Shown: positions 34,201-45,415 of the stretch, in pieces
Numbering within the stretch: position 1 is the stretch's first letter
Layout of the letters: each line of letters starts with the position of its first letter
Assembly (NCBI GenBank): GCA_043228905.1
Contig: JBHGNT010000011.1
Coordinates: 12,524,001-12,588,000, forward strand
Reading direction: 5' to 3'
Source of the DNA: Azolla caroliniana
Taxonomy: Eukaryota; Polypodiophyta
DNA: 64,000 nt
Made by a program: the position numbers and the translations under genes
Notes under the pieces: generated by a model
What the model was told of the DNA's origin: nothing
What the model saw: only the letters and a program-made list of their open reading frames with translations
Database searches by the model: none

Positions 34201-35363
34201 AGAAAGGGAAGGAGCACCTGGTATGCCGGTTGAAGAAGAGCCTTTACGGCCTGAAGCAGGCTCCCCGGCAATGGTACCGCAAGTTCGACTCATTCATGAC
34301 CGACGAAGGGTACCACAAAACGCAGTCTGATCACTGCGTGTTTGTGAAGAAGTTCGAAGGAGGAGACTCTCTAATACTCCTCCTGTACGTGGACGACATG
34401 TTGATCGTCGGACGGGACCAGGTCAAGATACGGACGCTGAAGAAAGCGCTTCCCCGAACCTTCTCAATGAAGGACCTGGGTCCGGCGAGGCAAATACTAG
34501 GGATGCACATCATCCGGGACCGGAAGAAGAAGCAGTTGTGGCTGTCACAGGAGAAGTACGTGACAAAGGTGCTTCACCGGTTCAACATGTCGGAAGCAAG
34601 ACCGGTCGGGTCAACCCTCCCGGCAAACTGCAAGTTGTCCAGCAAGCAAAGCCCCAAGACAAAGGCTGAGAAGGAGGACATGATGAAAGTACCATATGCC
34701 TCTGCCGTCGGAAGCTTGATGTACGCAATGGTGTGTACAAGACCGGACATAGGATATGCAGTTGGAGTGGTGAGCCGGTACATGAGCAATCCCGGCAAAG
34801 AGCACTGGAACGCGGTCAAGTGGATACTCCGATACCTGAAGGGCACGGCAAACGTGTGCCTCCGATTCGGCTCCGGTAAGCCCGAATTCGACGGCTTTAT
34901 CGATTCGGACATGTCGGCTGATGCAGATACCAGCCGGTCCACATCAGGGTATGTGATGACGTATGCAGGTGGAGCTGTTTCGTGGCAGTCGAGGCTGCAG
35001 AAGACGGTTGCGCTGTCAACCACGGAGGCGGAGTACATGGCAGCTGTTGAAGCCGGCAAGGAAATAATATGGATGAAGGACTTCATTAGAGAGCTCGGTA
35101 TCCGGCAGGAGGAGTACCGACTCTACTGCGATAGTCTGAGTGCCATCCACCTTGCGAAGAACGCGGCCTACCATTCCCGGACGAAACACATCCAGCGTAG
35201 ATACCACTGGATCTGGGAAAGGATAGAAGACAAGGAGTTCGTGTTGACGAAGATCCACACGGATGAGAACGGGTCGGATATGCTGACCAAGGTGCTCACA
35301 CCCGACAAGCTGGAAGCATGCCGGAAGAGGATCGGGTTGGAGAGACATCCCATGCCGAAGTGA
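31263..35363 (+). CDS. Element E Gag-Pol polyprotein, intact
   Basis: 1366 codons from ATG 31263 (MEGGSSGQPG), 17 bases after the PBS. An upstream in-frame ATG at 31206 lies within the LTR and is less likely. Visible parts: Gag with QNYADWKIKMEDLL; zinc knuckle CFHCGKPGHFRKNC at residues 233-246; aspartic protease VVDSGAS with Asp 320; integrase HHCC region (LWHKRLCH to CTDC), then catalytic Asp 509, Asp 571 and Glu 606 (D,D-35-E spacing); RT with KTAFLHGDLEEE and YVDD at 1042-1045; RNase H with DSDMSADADTSRSTSGY, STTEAEYMAA and YCDSLSAIHLA. It stops 10 bases before the 3' LTR. It makes the virus-like particle and copies and integrates the element. Gag and Pol share one frame, so their ratio must be set by another means. 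No catalytic residue is missing. Confidence 0.95.
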   Translation: MEGGSSGQPGMMVLNAQNYADWKIKMEDLLIVRYLYEPIDRSEIPKGVLETEWRLLNRKAVATIRQYVDVSVLQHVANDTNAYEMWRKLSGLYERKNALNRTSLMRKIVNLKYRDGESMVEHVSTFMGFVNQLAAIKFPLEDAMQAIILICTLPDSWENLVVTLSTSCTEDSLSLQTVKTSILNEEARRRDKEPASDSKALLTESERGRQWNRSPQRREKSGIRSQSRGRPTCFHCGKPGHFRKNCRHYRKDNGADDTDSKKSPERNGAYRGATDRRGPDRRGQDRKGTTALAASEEEIMLITEEGELNIAGDETTWVVDSGASFHLTPESRYFSSYTAGEHGCVRMGNEGTCRIAGIGDVWLTTPTGCKMLLKDVRHVPEVRLNLISAGRLDDEGYTGSIRNGVMKFSKGSLIVARARKVNTLYLMNAWLCPEELNVAADTAGELWHKRLCHMSEKGMKRLAEDNLIPVKHVHLEKCTDCLAGKQNRTSFHSRPPTRRSAPLELVHTDVCQVETKSHGGAQYFVTFIDDHSQKLWTAPLKTKDQVLSIFKELHARVERESGKKLKAIRADNGGEYRGQFAEYCRSKGIRLEFTVPKTPELNGLAERMNRTIMERVRSMLAHAKLPKGFWAEAMSTATYVINRSPSVPLDGDTPQRVWTGREVSYRHLKVFGCLAYVHVAKDRRGKLDPKTRPCIFLGYGDDEFGYRVWDPVDKKIFRSRDIIFMENKTLADWESEKKMKSSKSTGEDQLYEEQSRPARDRLALEDPAEDGEETEPAEDGEETEPAEEDENDTGTGPDPEMDSDEEESEEPVTEAPERRYPLRERRAPRRFPEPEHVLLTDEGEPESFEEAKHDTQSRRWLSAMQDEMDSLHENHTYELVELPKGKRALRNKWVFKLKPGDAENPPRYKARIVVKGFQQKKGVDFDEIFAPVVKMTSIRTVLSIAASMDLEVEQMDVKTAFLHGDLEEEIYMQQPEGFEKKGKEHLVCRLKKSLYGLKQAPRQWYRKFDSFMTDEGYHKTQSDHCVFVKKFEGGDSLILLLYVDDMLIVGRDQVKIRTLKKALPRTFSMKDLGPARQILGMHIIRDRKKKQLWLSQEKYVTKVLHRFNMSEARPVGSTLPANCKLSSKQSPKTKAEKEDMMKVPYASAVGSLMYAMVCTRPDIGYAVGVVSRYMSNPGKEHWNAVKWILRYLKGTANVCLRFGSGKPEFDGFIDSDMSADADTSRSTSGYVMTYAGGAVSWQSRLQKTVALSTTEAEYMAAVEAGKEIIWMKDFIRELGIRQEEYRLYCDSLSAIHLAKNAAYHSRTKHIQRRYHWIWERIEDKEFVLTKIHTDENGSDMLTKVLTPDKLEACRKRIGLERHPMPK

Positions 35364-35373
35364 AGGGGGAGTT

Positions 35374-36018
35374 TGTTGGGATTTCGGTCCCTCCGGATGG
35401 GATGTCCGGAGATGAATGACGGCAAGCCCGGAGGCTGTTACGGAACCGTAGGATGAAGAGTACCCGGCATGAAGCCGGATGAAGAGTACCCGGTTACGGA
35501 GCCGGATGCTGAAGACCCCGGTTACAGAGCCGGATGCCGTATGTACCCGGAGAGAGATCCGGATGCGGGGACATATCTGTGAATATGTTTGCCAAGGGCC
35601 CTTGAGGCTATATTTGTAAATAGCCCGAAAGTCATATGTGTATAAATATGACTTAGGGCAAACAGTTTTGGGTTGTTGTTGCTCATTTTTCTGTTTTCCA
35701 CTAAGAGGGAGCGAAGTGAGAGCAGCCGAGAGAGAGTGAGAGAGAAAGAGGAAGGAAGAGGTCGACGCCTCTGTGTAATACCGCCGCCTGTGGCGAGGAC
35801 AGCGTGCTCAAGGTCGTCGCCTTGCAGCTCGCCATTGTACATTCCCGCGTATAGTGATAGTTGGAGTCTTGTACTCCCGTGGTTTTTTCCCATTTAGGGT
35901 TTTCCACGTAAAACATCCAGTGTACCCTTCTCTCTATTGTTTTCGTGCATTGTTGTATTTCCCGTTTTCTGTGAATCGATCCTGTTCCTCGGTTGTGGCC
36001 GAGCACGGAATTTCGATA
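35374..36018 (+). repeat. Element E 3' LTR
   Basis: 645 bp, same as the 5' LTR except for the TA end in place of CA. It is followed by GGCTG and then D coding sequence. Confidence 0.95.
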
Positions 36019-36023
36019 GGCTG

Positions 36024-39000
36024 CTTCTTGCTACTCCAGGATATTGCTCCGCTGCCAAGGGAGAAAATAAATCCGGAGGTTGATCTTCTATCGGCTTTGT
36101 AGCCGGCCCAATCGGCGTCTGTGTACCCCTCGAGTCGTATTGGCATCGCGGTCTTGTAGAGGATGCCGCAATCCATTGTGCCGCTCACGTACCGTAGAAC
36201 TCGCTTAGCGCAATCCAAGTGAGTATCACACGGTGTTTGCATGAATTGGTTAAGGAGACCGACCGGATAACTGAGATCGGGTCGAGTGATCGTGAGGTAG
36301 ATGAGACTCCCGATGAGTTGCCGATACTGAGTCGGCTCACACGCTTTGGTGCCGGAGTTCGCATCCAGTTTGAGATTACGATCGAGCGGGGTTGCCACGG
36401 ATTTGCACTCAGCCATCCCGAACTTGTATAACAAGTTGAGGATGTAGTGCCGTTGAGAGATCATGATTCAGGCCAGAGTCCTAATTACCTCGATGCCGAA
36501 GAAGTAGTGGAGCTCCTTCATGTCCGTCATCTCGAACTTGTCGGAAAGGAGAGATTTGACCTTCTTGATTTCGACGAGATGCTCACCTCCAATGACTAGG
36601 TCATCCACATATAAAATGATGACGATCGGACTTGCGGAATCGCTTCGTATGTAGAGGGAGTTATCCGATTTTGACATACGGAAGCTGTTTGATGAAGATA
36701 TTGCGTTATCTTTGAATGCCAAGCACGCGGTGCTTGCTTGAGGCCGTAGAGTAGCTTCTTGAGTCGGCATACAACTTTTGGATGGGTGCTCGAGTTGAAG
36801 CCGGGTGGTTGTATCATGTGCACATCCTCTTCTAATTCACCTTGTAGAAAGGCGTTCTTGACGTCCATTTGATGGAGGTGCCACCCTTTCGCCGCGGCAA
36901 GCGCAATTACGGTCCGCACCGTTGTCATCTTTGCCACCGGGGCAAAGGTCTCTTCGTAGTCGACGCCATGCGTCTGAGCGTATCCTTTCGCTATGAGTCG
37001 AGCTTTGTAGCGGTTTACGGAGCCATCGGCGTTATACTTCACCTTGTAGATCCATCTGCATCCGATCGCCTTTTTGTGTGGTGAGGTGGGAACGAGATCC
37101 TACGTCTCGTTCTTCCGTAGTGCCTGCATCTCCTCGTTCATTGCTTCGATCCATCACGGGTCCTTTGCGGCTTCCGAAAAGGTTTCCGGCTCCTGTACTG
37201 TCGCTACCTTCATCATAAAGGCGTAATGGTATGCCATATAATCGTTGTAGCCGAATCTGCTTACGGGGTTCTTTTCACGGGTGGATCGGCGGAGTTTTTC
37301 ATTTGCAGAGATGAGGGCTTTCTTAGCTCTGATTGGTACCTCGAAACCGCCGAACTCACTGTCGAGTGAGTGAGTCGATTCATCGTCGTTGAAGCAATCG
37401 TCTTCATATTCCGCCATTTTCGCCTTGCCTTTGTCCATCTTCGGGCTAGGCCGTGATGTGCTTTGATCGCTCAAAGGCTCTTGTGGTCCGCTCAGTCGGG
37501 TCGTGATCGGACTTTCTTCGAACATGCACGTAAGGTGATCTTCATCCTCTATCTCTTGTTCGGTGGATTCCGGGTCGAGCGGGGTCGGAGTCGAAGTTGT
37601 CTTTGGTGCATACCAGGATGCGGACTCATCAAAGATGACGTCTCGACTTACCCAAGATTTTCGAGTTGAGGTGTCGAGTGAGTATCCTACGAGGATACAT
37701 TTCTCTGACTTCGGGTCGAGCTTTTGACGCTTCTCGTCGGGGATGTGCACGTACGCAATGGAATCGAATATCCGAACATGTGATAGGTTCGGCTTCTTTC
37801 CGAAGAATCTTTCGTGCGGAGTGACCTCGTGCACGCCAGATGTTGTGCACCGGTTCATTAGGTAGACGGCCGTATTTGCCGCTTCGGCCCAATATGACTT
37901 GGGATATGCTTCTTGTTCATCATGGCCTGTGCTACTTCGAGGATGTGCCGATTTTTGCGCTTGGCTACTCTGTTTCGTTGCGGAGTGTGTCGGCAAGTGA
38001 ATTCTCGCCGAATTCCTTCCTTTCGGAGATACGCTGTGAAATCGTCTGAGAAATACTCCTTGCCGCCATCCAATCGAAGGCATCGTACATGTCGGCCCGT
38101 GGCTTTCTTGACTTCATTCTTGAAATTTTGGAAGTGTCTGAACACTTCGCTCTTTTGCCGCATCGGGTAGATCCAAGTGTGCCTAGAAAAGTCGTCGATG
38201 AAGAGCACGTAATAGCGGCATCCGCCGAATGTCGCCGTTTGAGCCGGACCCCATACATCGGAATGAATTACGTCGAGTACGCCTTTGCTCACATTCCGCT
38301 CCTTCGGAAATGGGTGTCGGTGTTGCTTGCCGAATTGGCACGCTTCACATACACCTTCAATCTCCTTCTCTTTGAATGTCGGGAGTCCGATGATGACTCC
38401 TTTCGATTTCATTGCTTTGAGTTTGTTGAGATTGATGTGACCGATTCGCTTATGCCATAGCTCTATGTCGGAGTCGGCTTTCGTGCTTTTCGCAAACATG
38501 GCGGATTTCATCTCGTGCGAATCGAGAATGAACATCCGTCCCTCTCTTCTTCCACATGCGATGATTCGGCCTTCTTTTTCGATGAAGCACCCTTCTTGGT
38601 TGAATCGTACTTGCATCCCTTGCTCAACCATTTGGCCGACCGAGACCAAATTCTTTCTAATGGTGGGTACATGCAAGACATTTTTAATGTATGTTTGCTT
38701 ACCTCTTTTGCCGAACGGAACGTTGCCGATGTGCCGAATCGGGTGCGTAGTGTCATCTCCAGTTTCGACATAACCGGGTCGCTCCGGCTCTCGAAGTTCG
38801 AGAAACCATTCTTTGTGGGATGTCATATGGTTTGAGGCTCCGGAGTTAACAAACCATACGTCCTCCGGATTGAGGGCACTAGTTGAGGTAGAGGCCGACA
38901 TAGACTTTGCTCTATGTTTCATCATGAACATTCCGCCACGGTCGGAGTTGTATGTGTACATTCCGCCACGATCCTCGTAGTCGGAATTGTGCCCTTACAT

Positions 39001-39580
39001 TCCGCTATACTCTTCGTAGTTGGAATTGTGCGCGTAATTCATGAGTTGACGGCTTGTGGAAGCCGATTCACGCATCTTCTTTCGGCACTCTTCTTCGTGG
39101 TGGCCAAGCTTTCCGCAATATCCGCATTCGGTTGTGTTTTGACGGCTCGGGCCGGAGTGGAAGCTCCCCCTTCTTGCGAAGGTTCCTTGTTGGCCTCCGT
39201 TTTGCGGCCGAAATTGGGAGTTGTTGTCGTAGGTCGGACCTCGTTCGCCTTGTCCTTGGTCGAATCGGCCTCTCGCTCGTCCGCGTCCTCTTCCTCCATT
39301 AGAGTGCGTGTAGAGCATGTGGCCTTCCGCCTCATTGCTCCTTGTATGCACGTGGTTTTCTTCGATCAATAGCATTGATTGGAGCTCGAAGAAGGAGGGA
39401 GATTTCTCCCGTGCTAGAACGGCGGTTCGCATCGCGCCGAACCGTGGCGCGAGGCCGCCGAGGCATATTTGCACCATCTCATCATCATCTATACTTACGC
39501 TTATTGAGCCGAGCGAGTCGCAAAGCTCCTTGATCTTCAAGGTGTATGTCGTGATGGACATGTCCCTTTGTTGAATGTTG
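36024..39580 (-). pseudogene. Element D gag end, protease, integrase, RT
   Basis: The minus strand, from the F insertion: SITTYTLKIKELCDSLGSI of Gag, zinc knuckle CGYCGKLGHHEEEC (near 39125), and a TAA near 38995. The protease reads WFVNSGASNHMTSHKEWF, so the catalytic Asp is Asn. Integrase has LWHKRIGHIN, CEACQFGKQHRHPFP, HSDVWGP and RLDGGKEYFS. A frame change lies near 38000 and another after 37154. RT has [13 protein letters not shown], a frame change near 36700, then [10 protein letters not shown] and TRPDLSYPVG. RNase H starts YTDADWAGYKADRRSTSGF and is cut at SSKKQP by E. Not functional. Confidence 0.88.
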
Positions 39581-39585
39581 TTCAA

Positions 39586-40233
39586 TGTTAGGATTTGACG
39601 CTTTCAAATCCTACACCTCTCGGCCACAACCGAGGAAACACGGATCAATGCAGCAGTAAATCGAAAACACAGAGAGAGACTCGAATTCACAGGGTTTAGC
39701 GTGGAAAACCCTAGACGGGAAAAACCACGGGAGTGCAAGACTCCAACTATCACTATGCGCAGGGAATGTACAATGGCGAGCTGCAAGGCGACGACCTTGA
39801 GCTCGCAGTCCTCGCCACAGGCGGCGATATTACACAGAGGCATCGACCTCTTCCTTTCTCTCTCCCTCTCTCTCTCTCTCTCGGCTGCTCTCACTTCGCT
39901 CCCTCTTGGAAAACAGAAAAATAAGCAACAACAACAAAACTATTTGCCCTAAGTCATATTTATACACATATGACTTTCGGGCTATTTACAAATACAGCCT
40001 CAAGGGCCCTTGGCAAACATATTCACTAATATGTCCCCGCATCCGGATCTCTCTCCGGGTACATTCGTCATCCGGCTCCGTAGTCGGGGTCTTCATCATC
40101 CGGCTCCGTAGCCGGGGTCTTCATCATCCGGCTCCGTAGCCGGGGTCTTCATCATCCGGCTCCGATACCGGGTCTTCATTCCCGATTCCCGGACATCCGA
40201 TCATCCCATCCGGAGGGACCGTAATCCCAACAA
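39586..40233 (-). repeat. Element F 3' LTR
   Basis: On the minus strand TGTTGGGATTACGG...TTTGAAAGCGTCAAATCCTAACA, the last part forming a short hairpin. Three 28-bp units lie at about 40070-40155. Confidence 0.93.
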
Positions 40234-40242
40234 ACTCCCCCT

Positions 40243-43200
40243 TCACTTCGGCATGGGATGTCTTTCCAGTCCGACCCTCTTCCGGCACGCTTCCAGCTTG
40301 TCGGGTGTGAGCACTTTGGTCAGCATATCTGACCCGTTCTCGTCCGTGTGGATCTTCGTCAGCACGAACTCCTGGTCTTCTATCCTTTCCCGGATCCAGT
40401 GATATCTTCGCTGGATGTGCTTCGTCCGGGAGTGATAGGCCGCGTTCTTGGCAAGGTGGATGGCACTCTGACTGTCGCAGTAGAGTCGGTACTCCTCCTG
40501 CCGGATACCGAGCTCTCTAATGAAGTCCTTCATCCATATCATTTCTTTGCCGGCTTCAACAGCCGCCATGTACTCCGCCTCCGTGGTTGACAACGCAACC
40601 GTCTTCTGCAGCCTCGACTGCCACGAAACAGCTCCTCCTGCATACGTCATCACATACCCTGATGTGGACCGGCTGGTATCTGCATCAGCCGACATATCCG
40701 AATCGGTAAAGCCGTCGAGTTCGGGCTTACCGGAGCCGAATCGGAGGCACACGTTTGCCGTGCCCTTCAGGTATCGGAGTATCCACTTGGCCACGTTCCA
40801 GTGCTCTTTGCCGGGATTGCTCATGTACCGGCTCACCACTCCGACTGCATATCCTATGTCCGGTCTTGTACACACCATTGCGTACATCAAGCTTCCGACG
40901 GCAGAGGCATATGGTACTTTCATCATGTCCTCCTTCTCAGCCTTTGTCTTGGGGCTTTGCTTGCTGGACAACTTGTAGTTTGCGGGAGGGTTGACCCGAC
41001 CGGTCTTGCTTCCGACATGTTGAACCGGTGAAGCACCTTTGTCACGTACTTCTCCTGTGACAGCCACAACTGCTTCTTCTTCAGGTCTCGGATGATGTGC
41101 ATCCCTAGTATTTGCCTCGCCGGACCCAGGTCCTTCATTGAGAAGGTTCGGTGAAGTGCTTTCTTCAGCATCCGTATCTTGCCCTGGTCCCGTCCGACGA
41201 TCAACATGTCGTCCACGTACAGGAGGAGTATTAGAAAGTCTCCTCCGTCGAACTTCTTCACAAACACGCAGTGATCGGACTGCGTTTTGTGGTACCCTTC
41301 GTCGGTCATGAAAGAGTCGAACTTCCGGTACCATTGCCAGGGAGCCTGCTTCAGTCCGTAAAGGCTCTTCTTCAACCGGCATACCAGGTGCTCCTTCCCT
41401 TTCTTCTCGAATCCTTCCGGTTGCTGCATGTAGATCTCTTCTTCGAGGTCACCGTGAAGGAATGCCGTCTTCACGTCCATTTGTACTACCTCGAGGTCCA
41501 TGCTTGCCGCTATGCTCAGCACCGTCCGGATGGAGGTCATCTTCACTACCGGGGAAAATATCTCGTCGAAGTCGACGCCCTTCTTCTGCTGGAACCCCTT
41601 CACCACGATCCTGGCTTTGTATCTCGGGGGGTTTCCGGCATCTCCCGGTTTCAGCTTGAACACCCACTTGTTTCGAAGTGCCCGCTTTCCTTTCGGCAAC
41701 TCCACAAGTTCATATGTGTGGTTCTCATGCAGGGAATCCATCTCCTCCTGCATGGCACTTAACCACCTGCGGCTATGGGTGTCGAGCTTTGCTTCTTCAA
41801 AGCTCTCCGGCTCCCCTTCGTCGGTTAGCAGCACGTGCTCTGGTTCCGGAAATCTCCGGGGGGCCCTTCTCTCTCTTAGAGGATATCTCCGTTCCGGAGC
41901 TTCGGGAACCGGCTCCTCCGTTTCCTCTTCATCCGAATCCATTTCGGGATCGGGGCCGGTTCCAGTATCAGTTTCGTCTTCCTCGGCCGGTTCTGTTTCT
42001 TCACCGTCTTCGGCCGGATCCTCGAGTGCTAACCGGTCCCTTGCCGGTCGGGACTGCTCCTCGTAGAGTTGATCCTCACCGGTCGACTTGGAGCTCTTCA
42101 TCTTCTTCTCCGACTCCCAGTCGGCGAGTGTCTTGTCCTCCATGAAGATGATATCACGACTCCGGAATATCTTTTTGTCGACCGGGTCCCATACTCGGTA
42201 GCTGAACTCGTCATCGCCGTAACCGAGGAATATGCATGGCCGGGTCTTTGGATCTAGCTTTCCTCTCCGGTCCTTTGCCACATGCACATATGCGAGACAC
42301 CCGAACACCTTCAGATGCCGGTAGGATACTTCCCTACCGGTCCACACTCTCTGCTGCGTGTCTCCGTCCAAAGGTACTGAGGGTGATCTGTTTATCACGT
42401 ATGTCGCCGTCGACATTGCCTCAGCCCAAAACCCCTTGGGTAATTTCGCATGCGCCAGCATACTCCGGACCCTCTCCATTATGGTCCGGTTCATCCTCTC
42501 GGCCAGCCCGTTCAGTTCCGGCGTCTTCGGCACAGTAAACTCGAGCTGGATTCCCTTTGAGCGACAATACTCCTCGAACTTCCCCCGGTATTCCCCTCCG
42601 TTATCCGCTCGTATCGCTTTCAGCTTCTTGCCGGATTCCCTTTCCACTCTCGCGTGGAGTTCTTTGAAGACGCACAACACTTGGTCCTTTGTCTTCAACG
42701 GTGCCGTCCACAGCTTCCGGCTGTGGTCATCAATGAATGTCACGAAGTACTGGGCTCCGCCATGTGACTTCGTTTCTACTTGACACACGTCAGTGTGCAC
42801 CAACTCCAATGGTGCGCTACGTCTCGTCGGTGGCCTTGAGTGGAAGGAGGTTCGGTTCTGCTTACCGGCCAGGCAATCGGTGCACTTCTCCAGGTGCACA
42901 TGCTTCACTGGAATAAGGTTGTCTTCTGCAAGCCTCTTCATCCCCTTCTCTTGTGCCACAGCTCACCGGCAGTGTCGTCTTCCACGTTTAACTCCTCCGG
43001 ACACAACCAGGCACTCATAAGGTACAGTGTGTTGACTGTCCGGGCCCGAGCCACTATGAGGCTCCCCTTGCTGAACTTCATTACGCCGTTCCGGATGCTA
43101 CCTGTGTAGCCTTCATCGTCTAGCCTCCCGGCCGAAATCAGGTTCAATCGAACCTCCGGAACGTGTCGGACATCCTTCAGCAACATTTTGCATCCGGTCG

Positions 43201-44305
43201 AGGTTGTCAACCACACGTCTCCTATGCCGGCAATCCGGCACGTACCTTCATTTCCCATCCGAACACAGCCATGCTCACCGGCTGTGTAGGATGAGAAGTA
43301 TCTTCTTTCCGGGGTCAGGTGGAACGACGCTCCGGAATCGACCACCCAGGTAGTCTCATCGCCGGCAATGTTTAGTTCACCTTCTTCAGTAATGAGCATG
43401 ATCTCCTCTTCACTTGCCGCGAGTGCCGTCGTTCCTTTCCGGTCCTACCCTCGCCGATCCGAACCATTCCGGTCCGTGGCTCCCCGGTAAGCACCGTTCC
43501 GTTCCGAAGACTTCTTCGAATCGGTGTCGTCGGCTCCGTTGTCTTTTCGGTAATGCCGACAATTCTTTCGGAAGTGCCCCGGCTTCCCACAGTGGAAGCA
43601 TGTGGGCCTTCCTCTTGACTGCGACCGGGTCCCCGACTTCTCCCGTCTTTGCGGACTCTGGTTCCGTTGTCTTCCCCGATCCGATTCGGTAAGCAGCATC
43701 TTCGGATCGGAGGCCGGTTCTTTATCTCTCTGACGCGCTTCTTCGTTCAAAATGCTTGTCTTTACCGTTTGTAGGGACAAGTTATCTTCGGTGCAGGAGG
43801 TGCTGAGAGTCACCACCAAGTTCTCCCAGCTTTCCGGCAATGTACACATCAGGATGATGGCTTGCATTGCATCCTCCAACGGGAACTTGATCGCCGCAAG
43901 CTGGTTCACGAATCCCATGAACGTGCTTACGTGTTCCACCATACTCTCGCCGTCCCGGTACTTGAGGTTCACTATCTTCCTCATCAGGGAGGTCCGGTTC
44001 AACCCATTCTTCCTCTCGTAGAGGCCCGACAGCTTCCGCCACATCTCATATGCGTTGGTGTCGTTCGCCACATGTTGTAGAACGCTCACGTCGATGTATT
44101 GCCGAATGGTTGCAACGGCTTTCCGGTTCAGAAGCCTCCATTCCGTCTCAAGTACCCCCTTGGGTATTTCCGACCTGTCAATCGGTTCATACAGGTCCCG
44201 AACAATGAGCAGATCCTCCATCTTTATCTTCCAGTCGGCGTAGTTCTGCGCATTCAGCACCATCATCCCCGGCTGCCCGCTGTTGCCGCCTTCCATTTTC
44301 TGCAC
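40243..44305 (-). pseudogene. Element F gag-pol polyprotein, three lesions
   Basis: ATG at 44303 region (MEGGNSGQPG). The frame is that of E until TAG at 43445-43447, where E has CAG. The same frame then runs to about 42950, where 19 bases present in E (between WHKR and EKGMKRL) are missing. A further single-base deletion lies near 40984, between STLP and NYKLSSK. Outside these the protease VVDSGAS, integrase, RT YVDDMLIVG and RNase H are all intact. Inactive by itself. Confidence 0.92.
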
Positions 44306-44312
44306 TGCAGTC

Positions 44313-44324
44313 GCTCTTATACCA
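44313..44324 (-). other. Primer binding site of element F, one mismatch
   Basis: GCTCTTATACCA on the plus strand. The expected complement is GCTCTGATACCA, so one base has changed since insertion. Confidence 0.85.
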
Positions 44325-44327
44325 GAT

Positions 44328-44919
44328 TGTTAGGATTTGACGCTTTCAAATCCTACACCTCTCGGCCACAACCGAGGAAACACGGATCAATGCAGCAGTA
44401 AATCGAAAACACAGAGAGAGACTCGAATGCACAGGGTTTAGCGTGGAAAACCCTAGACGGGAAAAACCACGGGAGTGCAAGACTCCAACTATCACTATAC
44501 GCAGGGAATGTACAATGGCGAGCTGCAAGGCGACGACCTTGAGCTCGCAGTCCTCGCCACAGGCGGCGGTATTACACAGAGGCGTCGACCTCTTCCTTTC
44601 TCTCTCCCTCTCTCTCTCTCTCTCGGCTGCTCTCACTTCGCTCCCTCTTGGAAAACAGAAAAATAAGCAACAACAACAAAACTATTTGCCCTAAGTCATA
44701 TTTATACACATATGACTTTCGGGCTATTTACAAATACAGCCTCAAGGGCCCTTGGCAAACATATTCACTAATATGTCCCCGCATCCGGATCTCTCTCCGG
44801 GTACATTCGTCATCCGGCTCCGTAGCCGGGGTCTTCATCATCCGGCTCTGATACCGGGTCTTCATTCCCGATTCCCGGACATCCGATCATCCCATCCGGA
44901 GGGACCGTAATCCCAACAT
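44328..44919 (-). repeat. Element F 5' LTR
   Basis: 592 bp with one 28-bp unit where the 3' LTR has three. Otherwise nearly the same, including the TATTTATACACATATGAC promoter part and the CT microsatellite. Confidence 0.93.
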
Positions 44920-44924
44920 TCAAC

Positions 44925-45256
44925 TCTTGGCGGAGTTGAAGCTTCCTCGCGGTCGTCTTGGTGGCGAAAATCTTTCGTAGATTTTCCCACGCTTCCTTCG
45001 GCGTCTTGGCTTCTCGAATGTAACCGAGCATGTGGTCGTGAACACATGTCACCAAACAATACATCACGCGGCTTGCGGCTTGCTCCCATGTCGCGTATCC
45101 GGGAGCCGCTTCGGCGGTTCAGTCTTCATGCACTCCTTTGATGTAGCTCCAATAGCCTTGTCCGACAAGGTATTGGTGCATCTTGTACTCCCAAGATGCG
45201 AAGTTGTTTCGATCCAACTTCTCGGTAGGGAGAGCGCTCCCCATTTGAGTATTCAT
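44925..45256 (-). pseudogene. Element D gag, N-terminal part
   Basis: ATG at 45256 (MNTQMGSALPTEKLDRNNF) 148 bases after the PBS. The copia Gag motif WEYKMHQYLVGQGYWSYI is present. TGA at 45119-45121 interrupts it. It then continues ATWEQAASRVMYCL to RKLQLRQELN, where F is inserted. Confidence 0.88.
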
Positions 45257-45403
45257 TATGTTGATTCTTCTTCTTCTTCTTCTCTCTTCGAATGTGAGCT
45301 ATGTAGCGAAGCTACGATAGCGATGAGCCGGTTCTTGGTCGTCGGCGTAGAGCACAACACACGATCACGATGAGGCGAATGGGCTAGATCGAGCTACCAA
45401 ATC

Positions 45404-45415
45404 GCTCTGATACCA
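45404..45415 (-). other. Primer binding site of element D
   Basis: GCTCTGATACCA on the plus strand, touching the LTR end. Confidence 0.9.

Larger units (their letters stand above)
30587..36018 (+). mobile_element. Element E: intact, very young Ty1/copia retrotransposon
   Basis: LTRs at 30587-31231 and 35374-36018 are both 645 bp. Read side by side I find only one difference, the penultimate base (ACA against ATA). GGCTG is duplicated at 30582-30586 and 36019-36023. PBS is at 31235-31246, and a PPT AGGGGGAGTT precedes the 3' LTR. Gag-pol is open throughout. Everything known to be needed for autonomous movement is present. It lies in the RNase H region of D. Confidence 0.96.
39586..44919 (-). 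mobile_element. Element F: Ty1/copia, minus, B/E family
   Basis: LTRs are 44328-44919 (5', 592 bp) and 39586-40233 (3', 648 bp). TTCAA is duplicated at 39581-39585 and 44920-44924. The 56-bp length difference equals two 28-bp repeat units. PBS at 44313-44324 has one mismatch. It is inserted in the gag of D, between LRQELN and the NIQQRDMS continuation. Its coding region is near identical to B and E but has one stop and two small deletions. Confidence 0.94.
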
